DNA of 64,000 nt, from the NCBI GenBank assembly GCA_024636985.1, contig JAGXFY010000015.1:3795-67794 (forward strand), given 5' to 3'. Below the pieces are notes generated by a model. The model was given only the letters and a program-made list of their open reading frames with translations, had not been told where the DNA came from and did not search any database. Below, in pieces: positions 7,347 to 14,191 of this stretch. The position numbers and the translations under genes are program-made. Source of the DNA: Petrocella sp024636985. Lineage in GTDB: Bacteria > Bacillota > Clostridia > Lachnospirales > Vallitaleaceae. How positions within the stretch are numbered: position 1 is the stretch's first letter; each line of letters begins with the position of its first letter.

Positions 7347-7765
7347 GGAGTAGTGCTGTTAATGGTTTATTATCAAAACCTATAGTTGATATTTTATTGG
7401 AACTTAAGGATGGGTGTAATCTGGATATAATAATAGATAGGATATTAGATGAAGGATGGACTTTAATGTCGTCCCAAGAAGAACCATATATGAGTAAGGT
7501 ATTTAATAAAGGATATACAAAACACGGATTTGCTGAAAGAGTCTATCATTTACATGTACGTCTTGCAGGTGAATGGAATGAATTGTACTTCAGAGATTAT
7601 TTGATTGATTGCAAAGAGGTAGCTGAAAAATATGGTCAAATTAAATCAGAATTGATTGATAAATATAGAAATAATAGAGATGGTTATACGGATGCAAAAT
7701 CGGACTTTATATTACAGCATACTAAAGATGCAAGGAAAAAGTATGGCAGTAGGTATAAGATGTAA
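7331..7765 (+). pseudogene. GrpB-family protein, 5'-truncated
   Basis: The frame from 7331 reads RINHIGSSAVNGLLSKPIVD and then ILLELKDGCN, the conserved core of GrpB/UPF0157 proteins (nucleotidyltransferase-like fold), and stays open to 7765. The roughly 35 residues that normally precede this core are missing; their place is taken by the 3' part of the broken parE. An internal ATG at 7397 exists, but a product starting there would lack the core. Tail motifs GYTKHGFAERVYHLHVR and ELYFRDYL are well kept, so the damage may be recent. Confidence 0.7.
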
Positions 7766-7846
7766 TTAATTACTAGGTTTAATTGTGGATTGCCTGGTAT
7801 ATCGATATTATGATATAATATGTATATATTATAAGGAGGTGCGATT

Positions 7847-8104
7847 ATGCCAACAATTAGACCAAGTTCAGATTTGAGGAATAAGTATAGTGAGATTTCT
7901 GAGTTTTGCCACGAGTACAATGAACCAGTATATATAACTAAGAATGGTAAGGGAGACCTTGCTGTTATGAGTATCGAAGCATATGAACGGATTGTAGGGA
8001 AGTTTGAGTTAAGGAAGCTATTGATGGAGTCTGAAGCTGATATCAAAGCTGGACGGGTATCAGATTTAGATGGTTCATTTGACAGAATCAGAGAGAGTTA
8101 TTGA
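7847..8104 (+). CDS. Phd/YefM-family antitoxin
   Basis: This 85-residue antitoxin begins MPTIRPSSDLRNKYSEISEF and has EPVYITKNGKGDLAVMSIEAYE, matching the two Phd/YefM antitoxins at 5800 and 6536. Unlike them it is in the array orientation. AAGGAGG precedes the ATG and TATAAT lies at about 7815, so the cassette has its own promoter. The toxin gene begins two bases after its stop. Confidence 0.9.
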   Translation: MPTIRPSSDLRNKYSEISEFCHEYNEPVYITKNGKGDLAVMSIEAYERIVGKFELRKLLMESEADIKAGRVSDLDGSFDRIRESY

Positions 8105-8105
8105 T

Positions 8106-8423
8106 ATGGAGACATATCAAGTAGTACAGACCCAGATAGCTGAGAATGATATCATTGAGATAGCCAGATATATTACTCATGAGCTGTTTGATCGAGATGC
8201 AGCAGATAGACTTGTAGATGAATTTTATGCAGCAATGAGATCGCTTAGAGAGATGCCGCAAAGGCACGAAGAGATTAAAGATGAGGATTACATTATACCA
8301 GAAGGAATCAGACGTTTTGGTATAAGGCATTATGATATATATTATTCCTGTGATGAGGTAGCGAGAGTAGTCTACATAAGACGAGTATTATATTCTAAAA
8401 GAGAATGGCAGAGGCTGGTATAG
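8106..8423 (+). CDS. RelE/ParE-family toxin
   Basis: This 105-residue toxin candidate shows AENDIIEIARYITHELFDRDAADRLVDEF, MRSLREMPQRHE, the strand GIRRFGIRHYDIYYSC and VVYIRRVLYSKREW at the C-terminus, the normal RelE/ParE order. The ATG at 8106, two bases past the antitoxin stop, is preferred over an overlapping extension to 8070. It lacks a strong ribosome site, consistent with coupling to the antitoxin. It is intact. Confidence 0.85.
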   Translation: METYQVVQTQIAENDIIEIARYITHELFDRDAADRLVDEFYAAMRSLREMPQRHEEIKDEDYIIPEGIRRFGIRHYDIYYSCDEVARVVYIRRVLYSKREWQRLV

Positions 8424-8463
8424 CTCTGTCTAAAGTTTATCTAGAGCCGCCGCAATCAACATC

Positions 8464-8536
8464 ATCCAACAATATGTTTGCGACAGGTACAGGAAATTGG
8501 AAGGATGTCAATATCGCAAAAACGGAACCGTTAGAC
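8464..8536 (+). repeat. attC site, short class, variant centre
   Basis: ATCCAAC (8464-8470) and GTTAGAC (8530-8536) bound a site with TGTTTGCGACA facing ATATCGCAAAAAC. The centre AGGAAATTGGAAGGATGTC matches the site at 4666-4739. Confidence 0.7.
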
Positions 8537-8576
8537 GACATATTAACTTTCGGATAGAAAAGAGAGGTACCATTAA

Positions 8577-9133
8577 TTGGATGATGTAGTTATCAGTTTG
8601 GCAGAACATTTGAATAAGGAAAATATTTTATGGGGTATAGGTGGTTCATACTTATTAAAGGAACATGGTATTGTTGATGAAGTTCATGACTTGGATATCA
8701 TTGTTTCTGAGGAGGATGTGAAGAAGACCATCGAGATTCTTGATTCTATAGCTGAGAGGAAGACTATACCAATAAAGAATGAATATAGAACGAAGCATTT
8801 CCATATATATTCTTACAGAGGTGTGAGTATTGATGTGATGTCTAATTTTCGAATTGAGCATGATAATGGCGTTTATGAGTTCTTGTTAGATGATCAGTCG
8901 ATAGTTTTTAAAAAGCAGAAACAGGGAGTAGTTATACCCTTTACAAGTTTAGAAGATTGGCCATTGCGTATAAATTGATGAAAGGAAGAGAAGAAAAAGT
9001 CGAGCTGATAGAGAATTATTTTAGAACAGAAGGTTTGAATCACAGACAACTTCTAGAAAGAACAATTAAACAAGAAATGCCTGAAGAGATTAGAGAGTAT
9101 ATTAGGAACATACTTAAGCAAAAGTCAAGTTAG
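8577..9133 (+). pseudogene. Nucleotidyltransferase-like protein, frameshifted near the C-terminus
   Basis: A TTG-start frame from 8577 encodes NILWGIGGSYLLKEHGIVDE, VHDLDIIVSEED and VSIDVMSNF, the GG(S)...DxD pattern of minimal nucleotidyltransferases of the MNT/aminoglycoside type. It ends abruptly at SLEDWPLRIN. A shift of one base near 8955-8962 opens AIAYKLMKGREEKVELIENY and continues to a TAG at 9131-9133, the expected ending of this family. So the gene has a frameshift about 55 codons before its natural end. The active-site part is intact, so a truncated product could still be made. Confidence 0.6.
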
Positions 9134-9157
9134 CTAAGACTGTCAAGCTAATACGGC

Positions 9158-9233
9158 ATCTAACAGCGAAGTTGACGATATAGGCTTTGAATAAGGATGG
9201 ATGCCACACATCGTCAACTCACAGGACTTATGC
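9158..9233 (+). repeat. attC site, short class, with altered right box
   Basis: The left box is ATCTAAC (9158-9164). The stem GTTGACGATAT/TCGTCAACTC and the centre match the consensus, but the right box is CTTATGC (9227-9233), with C in place of the G at the recombination point. Confidence 0.8.
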
Positions 9234-9277
9234 GTAATTAATCACTTAAATAGAATTAAATAACTGGAGATATAATA

Positions 9278-9712
9278 ATGATTAGAGAAATAAATGCAGA
9301 ACAACAAGAAATAGATGCTGTGATGAAGATTTGATTAGATTCAACAATTAAAGCTCATAGTTTTATTGATGAGGATTATTGGCGTCAAAGTTATGATACT
9401 GTAAAAAATGTTTATTTACCTCAGAGTGAGACATTTGTCCATATTGAGGAGGGAAAAATTGTTGGATTTATCAGTGTTATAAATAAGGAATATATTGGTG
9501 CATTATTTATAGACGTAAATCAGCAAAGCAGAGGGATCGGTAGACAACTTATTGAATTTGCTAAAGAACAATACCATGAATTAAAATTGACAGTATATAA
9601 AGACAATGACCAAGCGGTTAGATTTTATAAGAGTAATGGTTTTGTGATAATTACTGAGCAGTTAAATGAAGAAACGAGTAAACCAGAATATATCATGAAT
9701 TATAAAGCCTAG
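9278..9712 (+). pseudogene. GNAT acetyltransferase, interrupted by a nonsense codon
   Basis: From the ATG at 9278 (after CTGGAGA) the frame reads MIREINAEQQEIDAVMKI, then TGA at 9332-9334, then LDSTIKAHSFIDEDYW and a full acetyltransferase to the TAG at 9710-9712. Motif A is FIDVNQQSRGIGRQLIEFAK, and the end has NDQAVRFYKSNGFV. Close GNAT relatives (YiaC-like) have Trp at the stop position, so one TGG to TGA change broke the gene. No start with a ribosome site is visible right after the stop. Confidence 0.8.
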
Positions 9713-9720
9713 AACATCGC

Positions 9721-9856
9721 GATTAACTACGCCGAATACGATGATTAGCGACATGCCAGTCTTCGGATAGAGTGTTGCACTAGGATTTATATAGGTGTTT
9801 GATTATAGAGAGTAGAAGATGAACAGGCACGATCGCGAATCACGGGAACGTTAGCA
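9721..9856 (+). repeat. attC-like site, left boundary uncertain
   Basis: The right end GGGAAC plus GTTAGCA (9850-9856) matches the array's core box. On the left, CGCGATTAAC (to 9727) is the best candidate. ATCGCGATT and GATCGCGAATC near the two ends could pair. The interior does not match either main class. Confidence 0.5.
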
Positions 9857-9875
9857 GATATATATACTAGATTAC

Positions 9876-9904
9876 AAAAAAAATAAGGCCCATCTCTGAG
9901 CCTA
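9876..9904 (-). terminator. Terminator of the second hicBA cassette
   Basis: AGGC and GCCT flank a ten-base loop and, on the minus strand, are followed by TATTTTTTTT. It lies just past the hicB stop. Confidence 0.6.
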
Positions 9905-9908
9905 TAAT

Positions 9909-10271
9909 TTATGCATAATGATGGTGTTCAAGTTCCTTGCTTAAGAGATATACACATAGTTGATTCATGCTAATACCTTCTTGTTTAGCTTCTTCTGCCA
10001 ATTGCTTATGAAGTGATTTAGGAATACGTAATTTAAAGTTTCCAGAATATGCAGACGCTTCTTTTGGTTCTGGTATAGTAATATTGTTTTCTACAGCAGT
10101 TTCTAACCAGGCAATTTTAGCGTCATCAGCCATTTTGTGAATATCTTCGAAGGATGAAGCGACTGTCATGCAAGCTTTTAAGTCTTGATACTCAGCGTAA
10201 TAGCTACCATCATCTTCTTGAAGAATTGTAAGAGGGTATTTGAGGTTAAGGTAATAATTTAAATCTTTCAT
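9909..10271 (-). CDS. hicB: HicB-family antitoxin
   Basis: This 120-residue HicB has the N-terminal partial RNase H fold (YPLTILQEDDGSYYAEYQDL, KACMTVASSFEDIHKMADDA) and a C-terminal ribbon-helix-helix segment (GNFKLRIPKSLHKQLAEEAK, then GISMNQLCVYLLSKEL). It can therefore bind DNA as well as the toxin. I chose the Met at 10271, which follows AAGGAGTAAG. The hicA stop lies four bases upstream, so the order is hicA-hicB. It is intact although its partner is frameshifted. Confidence 0.9.
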   Translation of the reverse strand: MKDLNYYLNLKYPLTILQEDDGSYYAEYQDLKACMTVASSFEDIHKMADDAKIAWLETAVENNITIPEPKEASAYSGNFKLRIPKSLHKQLAEEAKQEGISMNQLCVYLLSKELEHHHYA

Positions 10272-10275
10272 AATC

Positions 10276-10523
10276 TTACTCCTTTTCAATTAGATTGAGC
10301 TCTTCCAAGAGAGCCAACACTTTTTTTATATAGATTGTTTTAACGGGTTTATGCTTTGGGATTGTAAGGATAGTTCCCTTGTATATGTAAGTATAATGTG
10401 AAGAACCACCTTTTGGGGCACGTTCTTTGAATCCGAAATGTAATAGTAAAGATTGAATGGTTTCAAATTTTGCATTAGTAGGGTTATTTTCGGTTTTTGT
10501 AGTAAATTATCATGTTTACTCAT
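10276..10523 (-). pseudogene. hicA: hicA toxin, frameshifted in an A run
   Basis: From the ATG at 10523 the minus strand reads MSKHDNLLQK and then leaves frame at a run of five A (plus-strand T run 10494-10498). With six A the reading continues TENNPTNAKFETIQSLLLHF, GFKERAPKGGSSHYTYIYKG and TILTIPKHKPVKTIYIKKVL to the TAA at 10278-10276. That is a complete HicA toxin with GSSHYTY and IPKHKP motifs. A homopolymer sequencing error could mimic this lesion, so it is less certain than the hicA at 4811-5016. Confidence 0.7.
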
Positions 10524-10592
10524 AAGTACCCTCCTAAAGTTATTATAAGTGGTGTCATATATGGTGTCAAATGGCAGTTCTGCAAATATATC

Positions 10593-10668
10593 TGCTAACA
10601 GCGAGTTGACGATATGGGCTTTGAACAAGGATGGATACCACACATCGTCAACTTACAGGATGTTATGT
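10593..10668 (+). repeat. attC site, short class
   Basis: TGCTAAC (10593-10599) and GTTATGT (10662-10668) bound the site. GAGTTGACGATATGG and CATCGTCAACTTACAGGA pair, and the centre GCTTTGAACAAGGATGGATA is the class consensus. This site is one of the least decayed. Confidence 0.88.
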
Positions 10669-10716
10669 GAAAAATATTACTATGTTTTTATAATTTACTA
10701 AAAGGGGAGATATATA

Positions 10717-11292
10717 ATGAAATATTTTAAAAAGTTGGTAGGGAAAGAGATATATTTATCACCAATGAATCCGGATGATTATGAGATTTATTGTGAGTGG
10801 ATTAATGATTTAACAACATGTATTCCATCCGGTATAGCAACTAATAATTATACTTTATATCAAGAAAAGGATGCACTAAAAAAGATTTCTGAAGGTCAGG
10901 CATTTGCGATTGTAAAACTTAATAATGATGAAGTGATTGGTAATTGCTCACTACTTGATGTTAATAATATACATGGAACAGCTGAACTGGGTATTTTTAT
11001 TGGTTCTGATCAAAACAGAAATAAGGGTTATGGGACAGAAGCCTCTAAACTTTTGTTAAACTATGGATTTAAATTATTAAATCTTAATAATATTATGATA
11101 CGTGTCTTCGGATTTAATCAAAGAGCACTTAAATCTTATTTAAACATTGGATTTAAAGAGTTCGGTAGAAGAAGAGAAGCGTTTCTAATTAATCAAAGTT
11201 ATTACGATGAAGTATATATGCAATTACTTAGAAAAGATTTTAGAAGTGATGTGTTAGACAAACAGATTAATGATGTCATTAATTTATCATAG
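10717..11292 (+). CDS. GNAT N-acetyltransferase, RimJ/RimL type
   Basis: This 191-residue GNAT begins with LVGKEIYLSPMNPDDYEIYCEW, as in RimJ/RimL-like acetyltransferases, and has GTAELGIFIGSDQNRNKGYG followed by TEASKLLLNYGF (motif A, acetyl-CoA binding) and IMIRVFGFNQRALKSYLNIG. This group acetylates protein N-termini or small amines such as polyamines; the substrate is unknown. AAAGGGGAG precedes the ATG. It is the sole gene of its cassette and is intact. Confidence 0.88.
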   Translation: MKYFKKLVGKEIYLSPMNPDDYEIYCEWINDLTTCIPSGIATNNYTLYQEKDALKKISEGQAFAIVKLNNDEVIGNCSLLDVNNIHGTAELGIFIGSDQNRNKGYGTEASKLLLNYGFKLLNLNNIMIRVFGFNQRALKSYLNIGFKEFGRRREAFLINQSYYDEVYMQLLRKDFRSDVLDKQINDVINLS

Positions 11293-11319
11293 CTATTCAA
11301 GGCTTCCGTAATATATTTC

Positions 11320-11443
11320 ACATACCAGCATTGCCAATACAATCTGCTAACCGTTTCAGGGTCGCATTAACAGTTCGCAAGGCTCACAGGCATGAGCTCG
11401 CCCTGTAAGCAGATTGGCGTCGTCAACACACAGAACGTAATGT
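11320..11443 (+). repeat. attC site, long class, with altered boxes
   Basis: The interior matches the long class (AATCTGCTAACCGTTTCAGG, CCTGTAAGCAGATTGGCGT, GTCAACACACAG). The left box is ACATACC (11320-11326) and the right box GTAATGT (11437-11443), each with one change from the expected AAC and GTT. Confidence 0.75.
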
Positions 11444-11490
11444 GAAATTACGAACTAGATATTAAGAAAAATCAAGAAAGGAAAATGATT

Positions 11491-11970
11491 ATGAATTCGA
11501 CTGTAGTTGTATATTATTCAAAAGATAACAATACTCGAACTGGAGCAAAGATTTTAAGCGATAGAATAGGAGCAAAAATAGTTGAGTTAACAGAAATAAG
11601 GAAAGGAAATTTTATTCAAGCGCTAACTAAAAAGAGTTCAAAACTTACAGGAGATCCATGGGGTGAGATAAAAGATGCTAAGATAATATACTTAATGTCA
11701 CCAATATGGGCAAGTAATGGTGTTCCAGCCGTGAACGCTTTTTTAGATAAAGCAGATTTGACAAATAAAGAAGTAACAATAATAACATTTCAACAATTTG
11801 CAGATTTAAGAAATAGCGATAATGTTCATAATTATTTTAGAAATAAGGTTCAAGATAAGAAGGGAATTGTATTAGATTGTTATGCATTTTTAGGTGGTAA
11901 GATGGGACATTGTGCAGAAGAAGTTTATATTAGGAGACAGATAGATAAATTATTTCCTACAGAATGGTAA
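11491..11970 (+). CDS. Flavodoxin-like protein
   Basis: This 159-residue protein begins STVVVYYSKDNNTRTGAKIL, a flavodoxin-type first strand and phosphate loop for FMN, with IYLMSPIWASNGVPAVNAFL and ITFQQFADLR as the next elements. It probably carries FMN and moves electrons in the cytosol; partners are unknown. Two Met codons (11485, 11491) follow AAAGGAAA; spacing favours 11491. It is the only gene of its cassette. Confidence 0.75.
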   Translation: MNSTVVVYYSKDNNTRTGAKILSDRIGAKIVELTEIRKGNFIQALTKKSSKLTGDPWGEIKDAKIIYLMSPIWASNGVPAVNAFLDKADLTNKEVTIITFQQFADLRNSDNVHNYFRNKVQDKKGIVLDCYAFLGGKMGHCAEEVYIRRQIDKLFPTEW

Positions 11971-12004
11971 TTTCAGATTACAGGCTATTTCCGTTCGTAG
12001 CTCC

Positions 12005-12060
12005 ACATAAACGACAATTCCCATCATGCCCCGACCATAATCGTCTGGGGAAGCTGAAAA
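12005..12060 (+). repeat. Degenerate attC-like sequence
   Basis: ACATAAA at 12005-12011 resembles a left box and CCCCGAC and GTCTGGGG form a small hairpin around 12030-12051, but no right box of the GTTRRRY type is present. It probably marks a decayed site between the flavodoxin-like gene and the next small gene. Confidence 0.3.
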
Positions 12061-12079
12061 AGTCTTTTTTATTATTTCA

Positions 12080-12295
12080 TTGGTTTTGGCAACAATTGTA
12101 ATTGTAGTATCTCTTTGCGGATTAATTGGAGTTGTTGACGGTAGTATTTCTAACTATATTGCCCAACCACTAATGGGGATTGTAATAGCCATTAATGGAA
12201 AACTTGTTTTTAAAGAGAACAAAATGGCTGCTATATTTTCATTATGTTGTGCTGTTATTATTTTTATTTTGTATATAATTACAATAGCTGTTTAG
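12080..12295 (+). CDS. Small membrane protein, DUF3953-like
   Basis: This 71-residue frame is almost wholly hydrophobic: a first helix around residues 3-18, a central QPLMGIVIAINGKLVFKENK, and a last helix (ISLCC-type, residues 49-70). The length and pattern recall DUF3953 proteins, which are short integral membrane proteins of unknown function. There is no good ribosome site, and the degenerate attC just upstream suggests the 5' end may be lost, so it could be a remnant. Confidence 0.45.
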   Translation: MVLATIVIVVSLCGLIGVVDGSISNYIAQPLMGIVIAINGKLVFKENKMAAIFSLCCAVIIFILYIITIAV

Positions 12296-12344
12296 TATTA
12301 AGTTCATAACAATTAGATAACAAGAGATTTCGGTGTACAACATC

Positions 12345-12411
12345 ATCTAACAGCGAATTGCTGCCATGATGAGGCGGATGGAATATCACGTCGTCACCTA
12401 ACAAGGAATAT
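12345..12411 (+). repeat. Degenerate attC site (last recognisable of the array)
   Basis: The left box ATCTAAC (12345-12351) and AGCGAATTGCTGCCATGATG resemble the short class, and CACGTCGTCACC fits the opposite arm. The right end reads GGAATATGAG instead of a GTT box. The array has decayed from here on. Confidence 0.5.
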
Positions 12412-12587
12412 GAGAAGATATAAGAAACTATTTTTGCTATGAATTCTTGGAATTATATAGAAAATAAAAATACTTGAACAGAAACTTTAAGACCAGAGAG
12501 GGATTAATAATGTAGTAAAAACTTAAAAAAATCATTAAGATATTAACAATAATCATTGCTATTATTTATAGTTAAAAGGGGGAGAAA

Positions 12588-13562
12588 ATGAAAAGGATTA
12601 TTACATACGTACTTTATATAACAGGTCTATTATTACTCGTATTTTATGGCAACGCTTACCAGGAGAAAATGCGAATTATATCAAGTCAAGAATCAAACTT
12701 TATACCGATTCTACTAGTAAATAGCATCTATTCTATTATTATCGGAATATACATAGCTTTACCAAATTTTATAAAAACAATTTCAAAAACTGGCAAAGTA
12801 CATATTGATTGGTTGAAAATATTCTTAATAGGAATCCCCACATTTATAATTAGCGCTTCGGGTGTCTTATTTCACTATTTACGCCCAGTTGAATTAACTT
12901 CAATATATTATTGGATATTCTCCAGATTTTCCACAGCGGGTACTTCGTTAATTGCAGTAGTTTTTGGACATACGTTATTAAGTTCGATTGTCAAAGAAGA
13001 GAAAGACGAAAGCGTTTATGGAAGAAAAAATAATATAGCAAAAATCATTACCTTATCAATACTGGCAATTTTTTTAATTTATATTTCTTTTATAGGAATA
13101 ATTCACCCACCAAAACTTGTAAATGTTAATGCAACTATAGTAACAGATGATCAAACGCAAGGCTATACAATGGAAGATGGGACTGTAGTTGGACTCGTGA
13201 TGACTGAAATTGTGTACATGTTTGAATTTGAAAATCTGCCTACTATTAGAAGAATAGGCGAACCTAATAGTGGCAACATAATTAGGGTTGAACCTAAAGA
13301 TAACCTTGAAAAGTTATTAGTAGATGTTAAATTTGATAGTCCAGATGTAGCAGGATTTAGTACGAGCGGAAACATAACAGAAGTTAGTTTTAATTATGCT
13401 ATTGGGTCCATCGATCCTGGAGGAAATTATCCAAATAAATACCCACCATCTCAAGAAATGCTTAATAAGATAAGGGATTCTCTATATGATGCTGAATTAG
13501 TTTTTGAACTTGAAGGAAAAAAGACAAAACGATATAATTTAGTAGATTATAAGAATGAATAA
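12588..13562 (+). CDS. Membrane protein of unknown function
   Basis: This 324-residue protein has hydrophobic segments near residues 5-20, 42-60, 80-105, 108-130 and 150-172, then a soluble C-terminal domain of about 150 residues (from about 175) with alternating strands such as GLVMTEIVYMFEFENLPTIR and LLVDVKFDSPDVAGFS. The C-terminal domain is probably outside the cytoplasm, but orientation cannot be fixed. AAAGGGGGAG precedes the ATG. I do not recognise the family. It lies just past the last attC-like site and may be a former cassette. Confidence 0.7.
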   Translation: MKRIITYVLYITGLLLLVFYGNAYQEKMRIISSQESNFIPILLVNSIYSIIIGIYIALPNFIKTISKTGKVHIDWLKIFLIGIPTFIISASGVLFHYLRPVELTSIYYWIFSRFSTAGTSLIAVVFGHTLLSSIVKEEKDESVYGRKNNIAKIITLSILAIFLIYISFIGIIHPPKLVNVNATIVTDDQTQGYTMEDGTVVGLVMTEIVYMFEFENLPTIRRIGEPNSGNIIRVEPKDNLEKLLVDVKFDSPDVAGFSTSGNITEVSFNYAIGSIDPGGNYPNKYPPSQEMLNKIRDSLYDAELVFELEGKKTKRYNLVDYKNE

Positions 13563-13594
13563 CAACGACATTGTTAAGCTTAGGAACGTTATCT
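13557..13594 (+). repeat. Possible collapsed attC site
   Basis: GAATAAC (13557-13563, overlapping the previous stop codon) and TAGGAAC plus GTTATCT (to 13594) look like left and right attC boxes brought close together with only about 24 bases between them. The right box has the same GGAAC lead-in as genuine sites. An internal deletion of an attC would produce this. Confidence 0.35.
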
Positions 13595-13666
13595 GGCATA
13601 ATAGAAATTATTATTTATATTATACGTTTGATGTTTCCAGATCCAATAGAAGCGGGGAGAAGGATT

Positions 13667-14149
13667 ATGCAGCATCGCAAGATTGATAGATCAAAAAGTT
13701 TCAAGGTTTTTCTTTTGATGATGTATCTGGCTTTTATAAGTTATTTTGGATTCATTTCTAAGATTGCAGGTAGAACTCAGTTACATAAAAATAAATTAAA
13801 CCTTATACCTTTCAATACGGTTTTGCAATATTTTTCGTTTACAGATATATCTGATTTACTAGATTTTGTAATCAATATCTTTGGTAATTTAATTGTTTTT
13901 ATGCCAGTTGGCATGTTTATACCGGTATTTTTTGGTGACAGAATATGGTCAAGTAGAATTACATATGTCTTAATAATTGGATTTCTCTTCAGTCTAGGTG
14001 TTGAATCGACTCAATTAATCACGTCAGTGGGAGTGTTTGACGTGGATGATTTGCTACTTAACACAGTGGGTGCATTAATTGGATGGTATCTATATAGACA
14101 CATATGGAAAGTAGGAAATAATTATAAGAGGACAGAATCAAAAAAATAG
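13667..14149 (+). CDS. VanZ-family membrane protein
   Basis: This 160-residue protein has the VanZ pattern: a first membrane helix (VFLLMMYLAFISYFGFIS), then NKLNLIPFNTVLQY, LDFVINIFGNLIVFMPVGMF and a last helix after VFDVDDLLLNTVGALIGW. VanZ relatives are linked to teicoplanin resistance and other cell-envelope traits; the activity is not known. The Met at 13667 has GGGGAGAAGG upstream and is preferred to the frame extension to 13571, which runs through the possible attC. Confidence 0.8.
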   Translation: MQHRKIDRSKSFKVFLLMMYLAFISYFGFISKIAGRTQLHKNKLNLIPFNTVLQYFSFTDISDLLDFVINIFGNLIVFMPVGMFIPVFFGDRIWSSRITYVLIIGFLFSLGVESTQLITSVGVFDVDDLLLNTVGALIGWYLYRHIWKVGNNYKRTESKK

Positions 14150-14191
14150 GTGTAAAAGAAATCAACATAAAGGATAAAGGTAGTAGAAGAT

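Noticed and set aside
9332..9334. TGA read as Trp (recoded genetic code)
   Set aside because: TGA is a normal stop in other genes here (for example at 25346-25348 and 26044-26046), and Trp is encoded by TGG throughout; a simple nonsense mutation is the better explanation.
2381..10668. Repeats of about 75 bp at intervals, as in a CRISPR array
   Set aside because: The repeats are separated by whole genes, not by short spacers of equal length, and they are imperfect inverted structures with attC-type end boxes.
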